A DNA stretch of 64,000 nucleotides from Moesziomyces globuligerus. Its lineage: Eukaryota > Basidiomycota > Ustilaginomycetes > Ustilaginales > Ustilaginaceae. The notes beneath the pieces are model-generated. The model was given only the letters and a program-made list of their open reading frames with translations. It did not search any database and was not told where the DNA came from. Positions 1 to 10,073 of this stretch are shown here, piece by piece. The first letter of the stretch is position 1; every line of letters starts with the position of its first letter. The stretch covers positions 1,302,001-1,366,000 of the forward strand of contig JARVLF010000006.1 of the NCBI GenBank assembly GCA_030849465.1, given 5' to 3'. A program made the position numbers and the translations under genes.

Positions 1-2075
1 TTGTGTGGTGGCTCTCCTGTGTCAGTCGTGTAGAGCAGACTTGCTGATGCTTGAGCATTGGAGGCAGATTCTTGGTCTTGAAGCTTACCGGCTTTGATCC
101 AATCGCCTGCGACAAGCTTGTGACTCGGTTGCCCTTCGTCCAGCGCTTCATCGACGTCCATATCGGCGACGTTCGAGCCTGGAGAAGTGACGAGGGGAAG
201 TGCAGCCTCCTCTGTTTCGGATGGCCTTGATTTTTTCGTCACAGTGATAGAGGCGGAGAGCTCGAGCTGAGATGCCTTGCGTTTCGTTTCGCTATGGCTC
301 TCATCGACAGATTTGCAATGGCCGGGCATTAGATCCAAAAGAGAGCGGGGAGATGCCTTGGCCTCGAAGAGGCTTGGCTTCTGCGTGCTATCCTGGACTC
401 GACGACGTTCAGCGAGCTTTGAGGGCCCAAATTGCTGCGTCGGTGCGGGACAAGGGCTGGTGGAAACGGACTGGGAACGTGTCTGGGTTGAAGGGAGCTC
501 TTTGTCCCGCGAGGCTTGCCGTTCGCGTGACAGTTGCAGAGCTTTGAACGGACTGGTCTTTGGACTGGTGTGCGCCAGCGTCGCAAACATCTGCTCTGCC
601 GACACGAGGGGAAGGTCGTAGTCCTCGTTGGGAGTCTGCCGCCGCCGATCCGGTGTAACAGGGCTCTCAACGACAGGCTCCCAGATCGCAGGCTTCGGCT
701 CAGTGTCCGCATCCCGGCCTGACGCTTCGATCTCGCCTCCAAAGAGTTGACCAGCGAGATCGCGTGCAGCAACGACCGCTTGCCGAGGTGGCAGCAGTCG
801 ACTGGTTGCCGTGCTCAGGGCCCCGTCTCTTTCGATGACACCGTCTGAAGTCGAGAAAAGCAGAGCAGGTTTTTTCGAACGCTGGATGGTCTTTTTGATG
901 ACGACGGAATCCTTGCCGCGCTTCTTGGGAGAGGCTTCGATCTGACTGGCTCTGCCTTCGTGTAGGACCACATCGGCGTCCTTGACGAGGTCCTGGAAGA
1001 CGGTCTGGTTGGCGCGGGCTTCTCGTTTCGCAGCCTCGTTTCTTTCGATAGCGCTGCGAATGTCGGATGCGATGGTGCCGAGCGCACTCGCTCTGCTTGT
1101 GATGGACTGCAGCGGTGCACACAAGGCCAAGTGCTGCTTCTTGGTCTTTGCCGCCGCGGACTTGGCGAAGGCACCTGCGCAAAATGAACAGCGGCCGAGA
1201 AGCCTCACGGCAGCTGGGGTGAGCTCAGAAAGATCCAGGGCGGAAACGCCAGCCTGTTTGGCTCGCTCGATGGTCTTCTTCGGTTGAATAGTCGTGCGGA
1301 AGTTGGCTTTGCTCGGTTGACTCTCCTTCTTTGAGGGACTCGACGTCTCTTTGCTCGCTGAAGTCGAGGCAATGGGCCCGCTGTCGGCGGCACGCAGATG
1401 GAGTCCGGCATCGTCGGACCGCATCGGTGATAGTGTCGGATCTGAAGTCGGTTCGGACTTTTCCTGCATGCTGATGCTCGAACGAGCCTTCTTGCGGGAA
1501 GGCGCCTTATTCGGGCTGCGATATGCGAAGGCGTCGGCCAAGCTGCGCAGCTCGACCGAAGGGGCGAAGGCATCTGGAACTCCGTTCTCGTCGTCATCGT
1601 CTGATATCACAATGGGCTCTTGTGCGTTGATCCCGGCGCGATCTGATTGACGTGGTGAGTGGGGAGTGGCGGTGGTGATGGTTTCCTCGACCGTTCCGGA
1701 TGTCTCCGCGGCGGGCGCCCTCGGACGTTTGACTCCCCTCGGCATCGTGGAGATGTTTGCGCTCGGGGAGGCGATGACATTTGATGCTGCTGAGTAGACC
1801 CCTCTCGGCATCTTGGTCAGGCTTGCGCTCAGGCTGGGGCGGGCATTTGATCCTCTCGAGGAGGCAGCTTGATACAGACGCTTACCGAGCTCGCAAGCTG
1901 CGTGAGTTGGGATGGATGCTTCGTTTTGAAGCTTCGAGATGGACAGCGGAAGCTTGCCACGGGTATCGAATGGACGTGTCGAGGCAGGTGAAGCTGGGAA
2001 GGAATAAGCCTGAGACCGATCCTTGCGAGGCGACAAGGATAGGGCTCTCGCAGCTTCAAGCAAGGCTTCGTTCAT
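1..2075 (-). CDS. Probable SLX4-like structure-specific endonuclease scaffold (3' end outside window)
   Basis: The frame stays open from an ATG at 2075 down to base 1, giving 691 visible residues in one exon; an in-frame stop lies 11 codons upstream (2109-2111), so this is the first ATG. The protein is Ser/Pro/Lys-rich and mostly disordered. An acidic SDDDENG patch lies near residue 155. A single zinc knuckle, C296-x2-C299-x15-H315-x3-C319, is preceded by the segment LDLSELTPAAVRLLGRC. A small Cys2-His-Cys (UBZ4-like) finger followed by a basic stretch is what fungal SLX4 proteins show. SLX4 is the scaffold of the SLX1 nuclease in branched-DNA repair. The conserved SLX4 C-terminal SLX1-binding domain would lie left of the window, so the name is an inference. 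Another UBZ/C2HC-finger nuclear protein is possible. The gene is divergent from the kinetochore gene at 2607. Confidence 0.5.
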   Translation of the reverse strand, partial: MNEALLEAARALSLSPRKDRSQAYSFPASPASTRPFDTRGKLPLSISKLQNEASIPTHAACELGKRLYQAASSRGSNARPSLSASLTKMPRGVYSAASNVIASPSANISTMPRGVKRPRAPAAETSGTVEETITTATPHSPRQSDRAGINAQEPIVISDDDDENGVPDAFAPSVELRSLADAFAYRSPNKAPSRKKARSSISMQEKSEPTSDPTLSPMRSDDAGLHLRAADSGPIASTSASKETSSPSKKESQPSKANFRTTIQPKKTIERAKQAGVSALDLSELTPAAVRLLGRCSFCAGAFAKSAAAKTKKQHLALCAPLQSITSRASALGTIASDIRSAIERNEAAKREARANQTVFQDLVKDADVVLHEGRASQIEASPKKRGKDSVVIKKTIQRSKKPALLFSTSDGVIERDGALSTATSRLLPPRQAVVAARDLAGQLFGGEIEASGRDADTEPKPAIWEPVVESPVTPDRRRQTPNEDYDLPLVSAEQMFATLAHTSPKTSPFKALQLSRERQASRDKELPSTQTRSQSVSTSPCPAPTQQFGPSKLAERRRVQDSTQKPSLFEAKASPRSLLDLMPGHCKSVDESHSETKRKASQLELSASITVTKKSRPSETEEAALPLVTSPGSNVADMDVDEALDEGQPSHKLVAGDWIKAGKLQDQESASNAQASASLLYTTDTGEPPH

Positions 2076-2606
2076 TCCAGTTGAGAAGATCGCTGAATGC
2101 GCCGCATATTAGATCAAGGATGGTCGGCATGGGATGGAGGCATGTGGGGTAGATGCGCGTCTGAAGCAACGGAGGAAGCGGGTGCGGGCCGAAGGCTCAT
2201 GCATCGCGCATTAGTCAAGATGTGAGCGCGAGGAAGAAGTCAGATCGAGCCGAAGCCTCTCTTATGAAGCTACTTAGTCAAAGGCGAGGAGCAGCTGCGT
2301 GTGGCCGGCATTTTAGCTTTGCACCGAAAAAGTGGAGAAGGAGCCAGGTCACGTGTGTGCTTTCTGCGGTGAGGTGTTGCGTGTTGGTCTCTTGGGAGCG
2401 CGTTGCGGGCGCTTCTGCGCGTCTCTTCTCTGGCAAAGAAAACAATTTCCGCGCCCGAGTCGCGTGTTGAGCGGCTGCGAGCTGTTTGCTGCATCGTCAC
2501 ACCGCGTGCATACCAGGCCTAGCTTCACCAGACATACTTGCGACTCGTCTAGCTTCACTCACACCAACCGTGTTTCGCAACATACATTCACACCTTTGCT
2601 CGCAAG
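2076..2606. promoter_or_regulatory. Divergent intergenic region, SLX4-like / SOS7-like
   Basis: This 531 bp spacer separates two start codons pointing away from each other, so it must hold both promoters. It contains no convincing coding frame. I see no clear TATA box close to either start; CT-rich tracts precede the plus-strand ATG at 2607. Confidence 0.5.
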
Positions 2607-4290
2607 ATGGCCGGTCCTACTTCGAAGCGCAACTCGCGCGGCCGCCCTTCCGAGTCGGATGTGGCTACACGTCCTCGAAAGGTGCAGTTCGGCGGCGCCC
2701 AAGACGACGAAGCAGAGAGCAGCATGGCAGGCTCTGCACCGCTCGATCTCAATGCAGAAGTAGTCAAAGCGCTGATCAGCGACGCCAGAACGTAAGTCTC
2801 ATCCAGCATCCAGGCACCGATGTGTGACCGCTTGTCTCTTGCTTCCGCCGCTGACTCCGTCTGCCCTTGCTATGCATCGCTCCCCCCCGCTCGACCATCA
2901 ACAGCATCCTCGCAGACCTCGGACCTCAGCTCTCCGCCCGATCTCCGACCAAGCTCGCCACGAGCGCATTCGACATCTCTCCCGAGAACCTTTCGCTGCA
3001 CACGCTCCGGGATCAGCTTCTCTCCAAGGCGGATCGCTCTCACCAGAGACGCCTCTTCGGCGACAATGCATCTCCAGCCAAGCGCAGGCGGAGCAGCATG
3101 TCTCAATTCGCTGGGGAAGGCGAGCTCGACATCAATTGGGCCGTGTACAAAGAGTGGCCCGAAGGCTTGATGGAGGAAGAGAGGCTTTTGCTTGTAAGTC
3201 TAACTTTTCGTAGCTCGTTCGCCACGCCGTCGTCACTACCGCCACTGACATCGTCAATATCTTCACCATGATGTCTTTTTCTTTTCGCTCACAGGACTAC
3301 TTTAAGAAGCTCAAGTTCATCTATCTCGAACAGGAGACTAAAATGCGCTTCATGGCCGACATTCAGGACGATCTCGAGTCCGGCAAGGAGGCCACCGTCT
3401 ACTCGGCCACAGAGGTCGCAGAACGAGAGCGTTCCGCCAAAGCCCTCAAGACGCAACTCACCGAAGCAAAGGCCGAGGTGCGCGCTCTCAGGAAAGAGGT
3501 CGATGCGGCAGCCGACGAACTCTTTGAGCCCTGGCAACACGTCGAGAGCGACAGCCGCGAGGCTGAACAGCTGATCAAGGAGATTGGCGACATGGAACTC
3601 GAGCTTGCCAAGATCCGCGCGCAGAACCACGGCAAGGGAGGCAACGTCGCCTCGATCGCAGGCCGCGACGGTCCACTCACCACCAGCGAGGCCGAGGAAT
3701 ACTGCGACAGCCAGATCCAGGAGATGACCACGCTCGAGAGCAAGACGACCGACGTCAAGAAGGCCATCGAGACCACCAAGAAGGACCTTGTCTCGTCGCT
3801 GAGATCCCTCGACAGGATCAACGCCGAACGCTCACTCGCCGAAAAGTTCGCCAACGAGGCCAAGATGGGCATGGGCGTCGATGGCGGCCGAGATCTCGAG
3901 ACGGAACGCCTATGTGCCAGCCACATTGCCACCATCAGCCTTCTCAAGTCGCTGCTCGGCGTCAACGAGATCGAGGCGATCTCTGCAAACGAGATCCGCA
4001 TCACCTACAAGCTCCCGCTCGACTCGATGCTCAACGCCCAGCAGCCGAACGGCGACGCCAAGCCGTCCGCGCCACGACGCAAGCGCAAGTCGATCGCGCT
4101 TCCGGATCAGTCTCTCGTCCACGTCAACCTGCGCTTCAAGGATGTCGGCGGCCGCATTGACCAGGTCTCGGTCACATCATCCAAAGGCGAGCAGTACCAC
4201 ATGCCCGAGGCTTCCTTGGCACGCCTGCGCGCACTTCAGAAGGCCAACGACGTGCCTCTCATCGTACAGGAGGTGCTGGCCGCTTTCTGA
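2607..4290 (+). CDS. SOS7: Sos7-like kinetochore protein (Spc7/KNL1 partner)
   Basis: Three exons are inferred: 2607-2791, 2905-3193 and 3295-4290, with introns of 113 and 101 nt bearing GTAAGT donors and CAG acceptors. The joined frame is 489 residues. The N-terminal 60 residues are basic and disordered. A helical block follows (ILADLGPQLSARS, then LKFIYLEQETKMRF at the start of exon 3). About 200 residues of coiled coil come next, and a compact C-terminal region (VNLRFKDVGGRIDQVSV) could be an RWD-like fold. The LKF-YLEQETK block followed by a coiled coil resembles fission yeast Sos7 and the Kre28 group, which bind Spc7/KNL1 at the outer kinetochore. The family call is from memory of the motif. 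The coiled-coil architecture is certain; an alternative would be another kinetochore coiled-coil subunit. Confidence 0.7.
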
Positions 4291-5410
4291 GCGCTTCTGC
4301 TTTCGCTTTCACAGGCCTGCAGCGAATCCTCCGTATTCCGAAGCTTCAGGCCTCCCTCGCAAGAGAAGACGATACCCCGCCGGCGCCCCCGTGTGGCCAT
4401 CGCCAGCTGCTTCTTCCCAGTCTAGCAATGCCAGGACTGTACTTGTTCATCCGTCTCAACGCTGTGTGGAGTTGCACCGTTGTCTCCACAGTATGCGTTC
4501 TTTGAGTTCATAAGTGCTGCGTGCGCTGCGTGTTGGCTTCTCGGCGCTGCACCACAAGGACTTGACGCATTCCTTCCGACGAATGATCACCGCTGGCCGC
4601 GTGCTCGACTTGGAGGCCGTCACAGTGATGAGCCAAGGCGGCGTCAGCCGCGTGTTCTTTATGATCTTCCTCGTGGCCAATTGCATCGTATCATACAGAA
4701 GCACGAGATCAAGCCTTTGTTACGATGTCCGCAACCTGTAGAGCATCGATCACGTGTCTGACCAGCATGGATCCGTGAAGCCGCATAGCAGCTGAAGATG
4801 AGGTGGAGATCGGATTCATGCACTGAAGATGCAGGGTCCTCCGCAGCGGAAGGGAATTCGGGCTGAGTCGACAAGAGGTGCAGCGCTTGCCGGCCCACTT
4901 TGCGCAGTCGACGCGTGTGAGCGGCATGTGTCAGAAGCCTAATCAAGCTGCGAGGCAAATCAGAGCATCAAAGGGGGCCCTCCCTCACTCATCTCGTTCG
5001 CATGGGCCTCCACTTTGCCACGATGCATGCTGTCCATCCGCCTTGTGGGTCTTAGAAGCTTCCTCTCTCTCTCGGCCAACGCCAACGGCTGCGCATGCGC
5101 CTTGCAGTCGGACCAGCGCAGCACAGTCCATCCGCAGCGCAGCCTGGGTGGGCCGAGCGCCCTTTGCCCCTGCATCCGTGTTCGTGTCCAAGCAGGTCGG
5201 CTTGATCCGTTGAGCCCTCCCTTGAAGCCAGCTGGGCCATCCCTCCGCAGCAGCCCGCACTCTCCCTCTTCTTCTCCTTCACAACCTTCCGCACTCTCTG
5301 ACGTTTGCCGTCCGACGTCCAGAGCTGCGTCTGCTCCTGTCTGAGCATCAAGCATTGCGCTCAACAAACGTCATTCATCCCTCCCTCGCCGACGACAGGC
5401 CTTCATCGGC
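4291..5410. other. Intergenic region, no gene seen
   Basis: This 1.1 kb stretch lies between two plus-strand genes. Short open frames exist on both strands but none resembles a protein family, and none joins to a neighbour through plausible splice sites. The last 200 bases are CT-rich, as is usual for the 5' leader of the downstream gene. Confidence 0.4.
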
Positions 5411-6631
5411 ATGCCTTCGTCAGACCACGACGACTTCGAAGTGGTTGCAGTCAAAGGACCTGACGCAAGGCCGGCGCCGATGCCTCGAAGATCCGCGAGG
5501 ACAGCTCTTCCAGCCATCCCTAAAGTGCCGTCGCCATCACGGGAGAACTTTTCAGACGCGGCCGAATCGAACTCGGCTGCCACGAAGCGCGGCCCGTCGA
5601 GCGCCACTGGCAAACGCAAGAGGACGAGTGCCTCGCGATCCGAGTCTGCCGAGCATGACGAGCTTGAAGCGGGTCCGAAGCGCAGATACAAGGCTCCCTC
5701 CGCCACACCCAAAGCCAAAAGGGAGCCCAAGCCCAAAGCCAAGAAGGAGCCCAAGCCCAAGAAGATCAGCAAAGCTGCGATGGAACGTGCCAAGCTGCAG
5801 GAGCTCCGCGACGATGAATACTTTGGAAAGCTCGACGAGGCCACCATCAAGCGTATCGCCAAAGCGCATCTGCAGCGTCTTTACCTCATCCACCGCTTCC
5901 GCAACGCCAACCACCTGAAGGAGGAATTCGACGTCTACGGATCCAGCGGCAACGTGTACAAAGTCACGCTCGCTCGCAACGTGCACTGCAGCTGCATTGA
6001 CTTTGGTATCCAACGTAAGCCTTGCAAGCACGTCCTCTTTGTCTACATCAAGGTGCTGCGTCTGCAGGGTCACCTGCCCGTCTACTCGCGCATCCGTCTG
6101 ACCGATGCCGAGCTCGAGACAATCTTTGCCGAAGCACGCAACGATCCTGTAGCCGAAGCCATGGCAAAGCCGGGCCTGAGACGCGCTTGGGAGACCGCAG
6201 TTGGTTACAAAGGCGAGGCTGCGGACACCGCCGCCTCCAGCTCAAACGAGGAATCGGCTTCCCAGCCTTCCGGAAAGCGGCTCATCCCCGAAGAAGGCGA
6301 CGTTTGTGGTGTCTGCTACGAGGATCTCGAGCCAGGTAGCACCGAGGGGCTCGAATTTTGTTCCACCTCGTGCGGTCGACCGCTCCACACGGACTGCCTC
6401 GATGCGTGGTTCAACAGTCGCGGATTCGCAAAAACTTGCATCTGGTGCCGAGCTCCATGGCATGGTGCCTCGACAGTGGAAGCGGACAGACGCCAAGATC
6501 CGTATGCCGATGGCTATGGCATCGGCATCGGCCGTCGCGGAGCAGTGGTCGATAACAACGGCTACCAGCTCAATCTGTTCGGTGCGGCCGAAGTCGAGCC
6601 TGCTGCAGCCGACACAGCTGGCTGGGAGTAG
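5411..6631 (+). CDS. SWIM zinc-finger and RING-type protein, ZSWIM2/MEX-like putative E3 ligase
   Basis: A single exon of 406 residues. Residues 1-130 are disordered and basic, with a short tandem of Lys-Pro repeats (KPKAKREPKPKAKKEPKPKK region). A SWIM finger (CxC at about 192-194, then CKH near 204) sits in the segment VHCSCIDFGIQRKPCKHVLF. A RING-like domain follows at about 297-348, with order C-x2-C-x14-C-x3-C-x4-H-x2-C-x13-C-x2-C, ending CIWCR. SWIM followed by this RING variant is the arrangement of ZSWIM2/MEX ubiquitin ligases, so an E3 role is inferred. SWIM domains bind DNA or protein. The acidic and aromatic C-terminal tail ends GYQLNLFG. No partner or substrate is evident from the neighbourhood. 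Start chosen at the first ATG of the open frame, after a CT-rich leader. Confidence 0.85.
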   Translation: MPSSDHDDFEVVAVKGPDARPAPMPRRSARTALPAIPKVPSPSRENFSDAAESNSAATKRGPSSATGKRKRTSASRSESAEHDELEAGPKRRYKAPSATPKAKREPKPKAKKEPKPKKISKAAMERAKLQELRDDEYFGKLDEATIKRIAKAHLQRLYLIHRFRNANHLKEEFDVYGSSGNVYKVTLARNVHCSCIDFGIQRKPCKHVLFVYIKVLRLQGHLPVYSRIRLTDAELETIFAEARNDPVAEAMAKPGLRRAWETAVGYKGEAADTAASSSNEESASQPSGKRLIPEEGDVCGVCYEDLEPGSTEGLEFCSTSCGRPLHTDCLDAWFNSRGFAKTCIWCRAPWHGASTVEADRRQDPYADGYGIGIGRRGAVVDNNGYQLNLFGAAEVEPAAADTAGWE

Positions 6632-7160
6632 GCCTGTGGATACTCGAGTGCAGACCTTCGCGAACGAGAACAAGCACATACGTCCTCCTGCCTGAGCCTT
6701 CCTGATCACCAAACTTCGGCACTTTTCGAGCTGTCCGAAAGCATGTCACGGCCGCGGCTCGACGGTGACCCCTGGCTCTCTTCACGCATTCTTGAGTCAT
6801 TGCATCAAGCCCCTTTCTATGTCACTCTGTGCCTCCAAATCGACGTCTGGTTTCGTTGTCGTGCATGTTGCGTACGTCTGACCTCCAGGGAGAAGAGCTT
6901 GTGATGGACCGTGTGATGATATCTCGGGTGTCGGACAGCGGAGAGCAGGGAGCGGGGAGCTGGACGAAATGGGGTTGGCGGGCGGGCTGTTGCCGCTCGC
7001 CTGGACAGCGCGCGTTTGGACCCACGCAGCTCGAGCCGAATTCCAGCTCCACCAAGCAGCGGGCGAGAGAGTGTTGATCTCGCAACTTGGCCTTCGCACT
7101 CCACCACATCCCCCTCACCGCAGCTCCTTTGCGCTCTCACGGCAAGCAACGCACGCCAGC
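6632..7160. other. Intergenic region upstream of SCY1-like gene
   Basis: A 529 bp spacer between tandem plus-strand genes. The frame of the downstream gene is open from 6969, but no homology to the family is seen before the ATG at 7161, so this is taken as promoter and 5' leader. Nothing else recognised. Confidence 0.4.
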
Positions 7161-9851
7161 ATGGCGTCGTTCCTCAGCCAGGCGTCGTCCTACTTTGGGC
7201 GCACCAACATCTCGGTCAACTACACCATCGACGAGTCGCAGTCGCCCGCGCACTGTGGTCTTTGGAAGATCTACCGGGCGACGCGCAACACGTCGTCTTC
7301 GGCCACGCCTGCCGGTCCGTCGAGCTCGGCATCGGCGTCCAAGAACACCGTATCGATATGGACGCACACGTTCAACACGCGCGGCCAGGTCCGTCAGCGC
7401 ATCACCGAGCAGCTCAAGAAAGAGGCCTCGTCGCTCACACGCCTGCGCCATCCGTGCATCCTCGAGGTGGTCGAGCCGCTGGAAGAGTCGAGGAACGACG
7501 TCACCTTTGCCACTGAGCAGGTCTTCGCCTCGCTCTCGGAAGCGCTCGTCTCGGATCATCGTCAGGACGTGCAGCTCGACGAGGTCGAGATCCAAAAGGG
7601 CCTCCTCCAGGTCGCGCGCGGGCTCGAATTCCTCCACACCGCCAAGATGGTCCATCAGAACCTCTCGCCCGATTCGATCCTCATCAACGCCAAAGGCGAC
7701 TGGAAGCTCGCGGGCTTCTCCTTCCTCACGCCTCTCGAGCTCCCAGCTGGAGGTGGCAAGACGCCTTGGACGTTCCCCGACTACGATCCGAGCCTACCAC
7801 CAGCGATGAGCCGCAACTTTGACTACATGGCGCCCGAGTATGCGCTCGACGAAAAGCTCGGCCCGGAGAACGACATGTATAGCCTCGGATGCGTCGTCTA
7901 TGCGGTGCACAACAAGGGCTCGCCGCCCTTCCGCAACCGCAACTCGCTGCCCAATCTGCGCAGCAACGCCGACCAGCTCGCCACCACCATCGGCAGCCAG
8001 AGCTGGTCGAGGATGGGCAGCGACGTGCTCGAAGTGCTCTCGAACCTGCTGACGCGCTTTCCCGCCGCGCGCTTCACCGCAGCGTCCTTCCAGCGGGCGG
8101 GCTACTTCAACTCGATCCTCGTCTCGACGCTCAAGTTCATGGAGCGGGACAGCTTTGCCGGGCGCACCAAGGAGGAGCGCGTGCAGTACCTCAAGGGCCT
8201 GCTCAAGATCCTGCCGCAGTTTTCGGACCGCCTCTTGCGGCGCAAGGTGCTGCCGGCGGTGCTCGAGCTCATGACCGACCGCTCGCTGCTGCCGTTCATC
8301 CTGCCCAACGCGTTCTTCATCTCGAAGAACCTCTCGTCGCTCGAGTTTACCAACTCGGTGCTGCCCAAGCTCAAGCCGCTGTTTGCGGTGCAGGATCCGC
8401 CGCAGAACATGCTGCTGCTGCTGGATCAGATCGAGCCGCTCTTTGTGCCCAAGACGGCGCCGACGACGTTTCGCGAAGAGGTGACGCCGCTGCTGTATGC
8501 GGCGCTCGAGGCGGAAAACGTGCTGGTGCAGGAAAAGGCGCTGCGCACCGTGCCGCGGCTCGCCGAGATCCTCGAATACGCCCACGTCAAGGAGGTGCTG
8601 TTTCCCAAACTCGCCTCGCTCTTTGCCAAGACCAAGGTGCTGAGCGTCAAGGTCAACTGCCTCATCTGCTTCCACGCCATGGTGGGCATCCTGGACAAGT
8701 ATACGCTTACCGAGAAGCTCGTGCCGATCCTGGCGCGCATCAAGACCAAGGAGCCGAGCGTCATGGTGGCTACGCTCGCCGTGCACGAGAGCATGGCCGC
8801 CAAGGTCGAGCGCGAGACGCTGGCCACGGCCATCATCCCGCAGCTGTGGGTCATGTCGATGGGTCCGCTGCTCAACGCCGAGCAGTTCCAGCGCTTCATG
8901 AAGGCGGTGCGCGAGATGAGCGCGCGCGTCGAAAAGGAGCACCTCGCACACCTGCGCGACGTCAAGCGCATGCAGGAGCACACCGACTCGTACACTGGCG
9001 AGGCTCGCGCGGGCGCATCCGGCGGCAGCGGAGCAGCGGGTGGCGTGACGGGCATCGGCGCCGGCGGCGAGATCGACTTTGCCACCCTCGTCGGTCAGAC
9101 AAAGACGGCGCGTGGCGCGGAGAAGGCGGTGGCAGACGATCCGTTTGGACTCGCAGACGACTTTGGCGGGCTGGGGATGGGCGCGGGTGGCTCAGGCGGT
9201 GGCGCGATGCTGGTTGCATCCGACATCTCGCCCGCCGTGTCGAGTGCGCCGACGCCGGTTGCGGGACTGACGCCCACGCACACGGGCCGATCGGCCAACC
9301 TCACTGCCACCAAGCCCAACGGATCGTCGCTGCTCTCCGCGAGTGCGACACCGAGCGCGGTATCGAGCAGCATCCCTGCGCTGGCGCCGCCGCCCTCGTT
9401 CGCACGCCCCACGCTCAGTGCTTCGTCGTCTTCGAGCTCGTCTCGACCGGTGGCTGCCAGCATGGCTCCCGCGCTCTCGCCCGTCAATGGCAGCTGGAAC
9501 AGCGTTCTTCAGCCGAGCTCCTCCGCGGGCGCCAAACCTGCTCCCGCGACCATGGCCTCGACCGGATCGTCCGGGTCGGGACCCAACTACAACATCTCGC
9601 TGCCACCGGCGACGGGCTCCAACTGGTCCACGCCCGCGGCATCCGCGCTGCCCATCTCGTCGCTCGCGCCCGCCATCGAGCCCGCCCCGACATCCACGCC
9701 CAAGCTCACCCCGACCCCAGCAGCGCAGACGGGCCCTCCCGGGTGGGGTGGCAGCGTGCTCCAGCCCAGCAAGTCTGCCGGCACCAGCGGCGGTGCGGGC
9801 GCAAAGGCAAGCAGCACAGACGCATGGAAGGACTTTGATCCTTTCGGCTAG
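7161..9851 (+). CDS. SCY1: Scy1/SCYL2-like pseudokinase with HEAT repeats
   Basis: 896 residues in one exon from the ATG beginning MASFLSQASSYFG. Residues ~20-320 form a protein-kinase-like domain that has lost catalysis: the VAIK lysine position reads VSIW, the HRD motif reads HQN (near residue 163) and the DFG motif reads GFS. Residues ~330-620 are alpha-helical HEAT-type repeats (for example LPKLKPLFAVQDPP and VKEVLFPKLASLFAKT). The tail from ~640 is Gly/Ser/Ala/Pro-rich with DDPFGLADDFGG and a C-terminal WKDFDPFG, which look like DPF/adaptor-binding peptides. SCY1-like proteins act as membrane-traffic scaffolds; SCYL2 binds clathrin and AP complexes. The DPF motifs favour the SCYL2 branch. 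The role in clathrin traffic is inferred from family and motifs. Confidence 0.92.
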   Translation: MASFLSQASSYFGRTNISVNYTIDESQSPAHCGLWKIYRATRNTSSSATPAGPSSSASASKNTVSIWTHTFNTRGQVRQRITEQLKKEASSLTRLRHPCILEVVEPLEESRNDVTFATEQVFASLSEALVSDHRQDVQLDEVEIQKGLLQVARGLEFLHTAKMVHQNLSPDSILINAKGDWKLAGFSFLTPLELPAGGGKTPWTFPDYDPSLPPAMSRNFDYMAPEYALDEKLGPENDMYSLGCVVYAVHNKGSPPFRNRNSLPNLRSNADQLATTIGSQSWSRMGSDVLEVLSNLLTRFPAARFTAASFQRAGYFNSILVSTLKFMERDSFAGRTKEERVQYLKGLLKILPQFSDRLLRRKVLPAVLELMTDRSLLPFILPNAFFISKNLSSLEFTNSVLPKLKPLFAVQDPPQNMLLLLDQIEPLFVPKTAPTTFREEVTPLLYAALEAENVLVQEKALRTVPRLAEILEYAHVKEVLFPKLASLFAKTKVLSVKVNCLICFHAMVGILDKYTLTEKLVPILARIKTKEPSVMVATLAVHESMAAKVERETLATAIIPQLWVMSMGPLLNAEQFQRFMKAVREMSARVEKEHLAHLRDVKRMQEHTDSYTGEARAGASGGSGAAGGVTGIGAGGEIDFATLVGQTKTARGAEKAVADDPFGLADDFGGLGMGAGGSGGGAMLVASDISPAVSSAPTPVAGLTPTHTGRSANLTATKPNGSSLLSASATPSAVSSSIPALAPPPSFARPTLSASSSSSSSRPVAASMAPALSPVNGSWNSVLQPSSSAGAKPAPATMASTGSSGSGPNYNISLPPATGSNWSTPAASALPISSLAPAIEPAPTSTPKLTPTPAAQTGPPGWGGSVLQPSKSAGTSGGAGAKASSTDAWKDFDPFG

Positions 9852-10073
9852 AACCACAGCCGGCTCCATCCTCGCAAAGCTCGCGAAAGGCAGAGCGACC
9901 GCAAGTTGCACAAAGCACATTCACTCGTCCTACATCGCAACATGTCATGAACATCTCACCGTGTGTGGTGCTGAAGCGTGTGTTGACGGTGACTTTGCGC
10001 TTGCGTACATGCGCAACTGTAGTCCAAGGGGGAGCGAAGGTAGGTCAAGATACAGGCGCGGGCGACGGTGGGG

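Noticed and set aside
7889..9838. A 649-codon plus-strand frame
   Set aside because: It is an out-of-phase reading of the SCY1-like gene, Arg/Gly/Ala/Gln-rich and without similarity.
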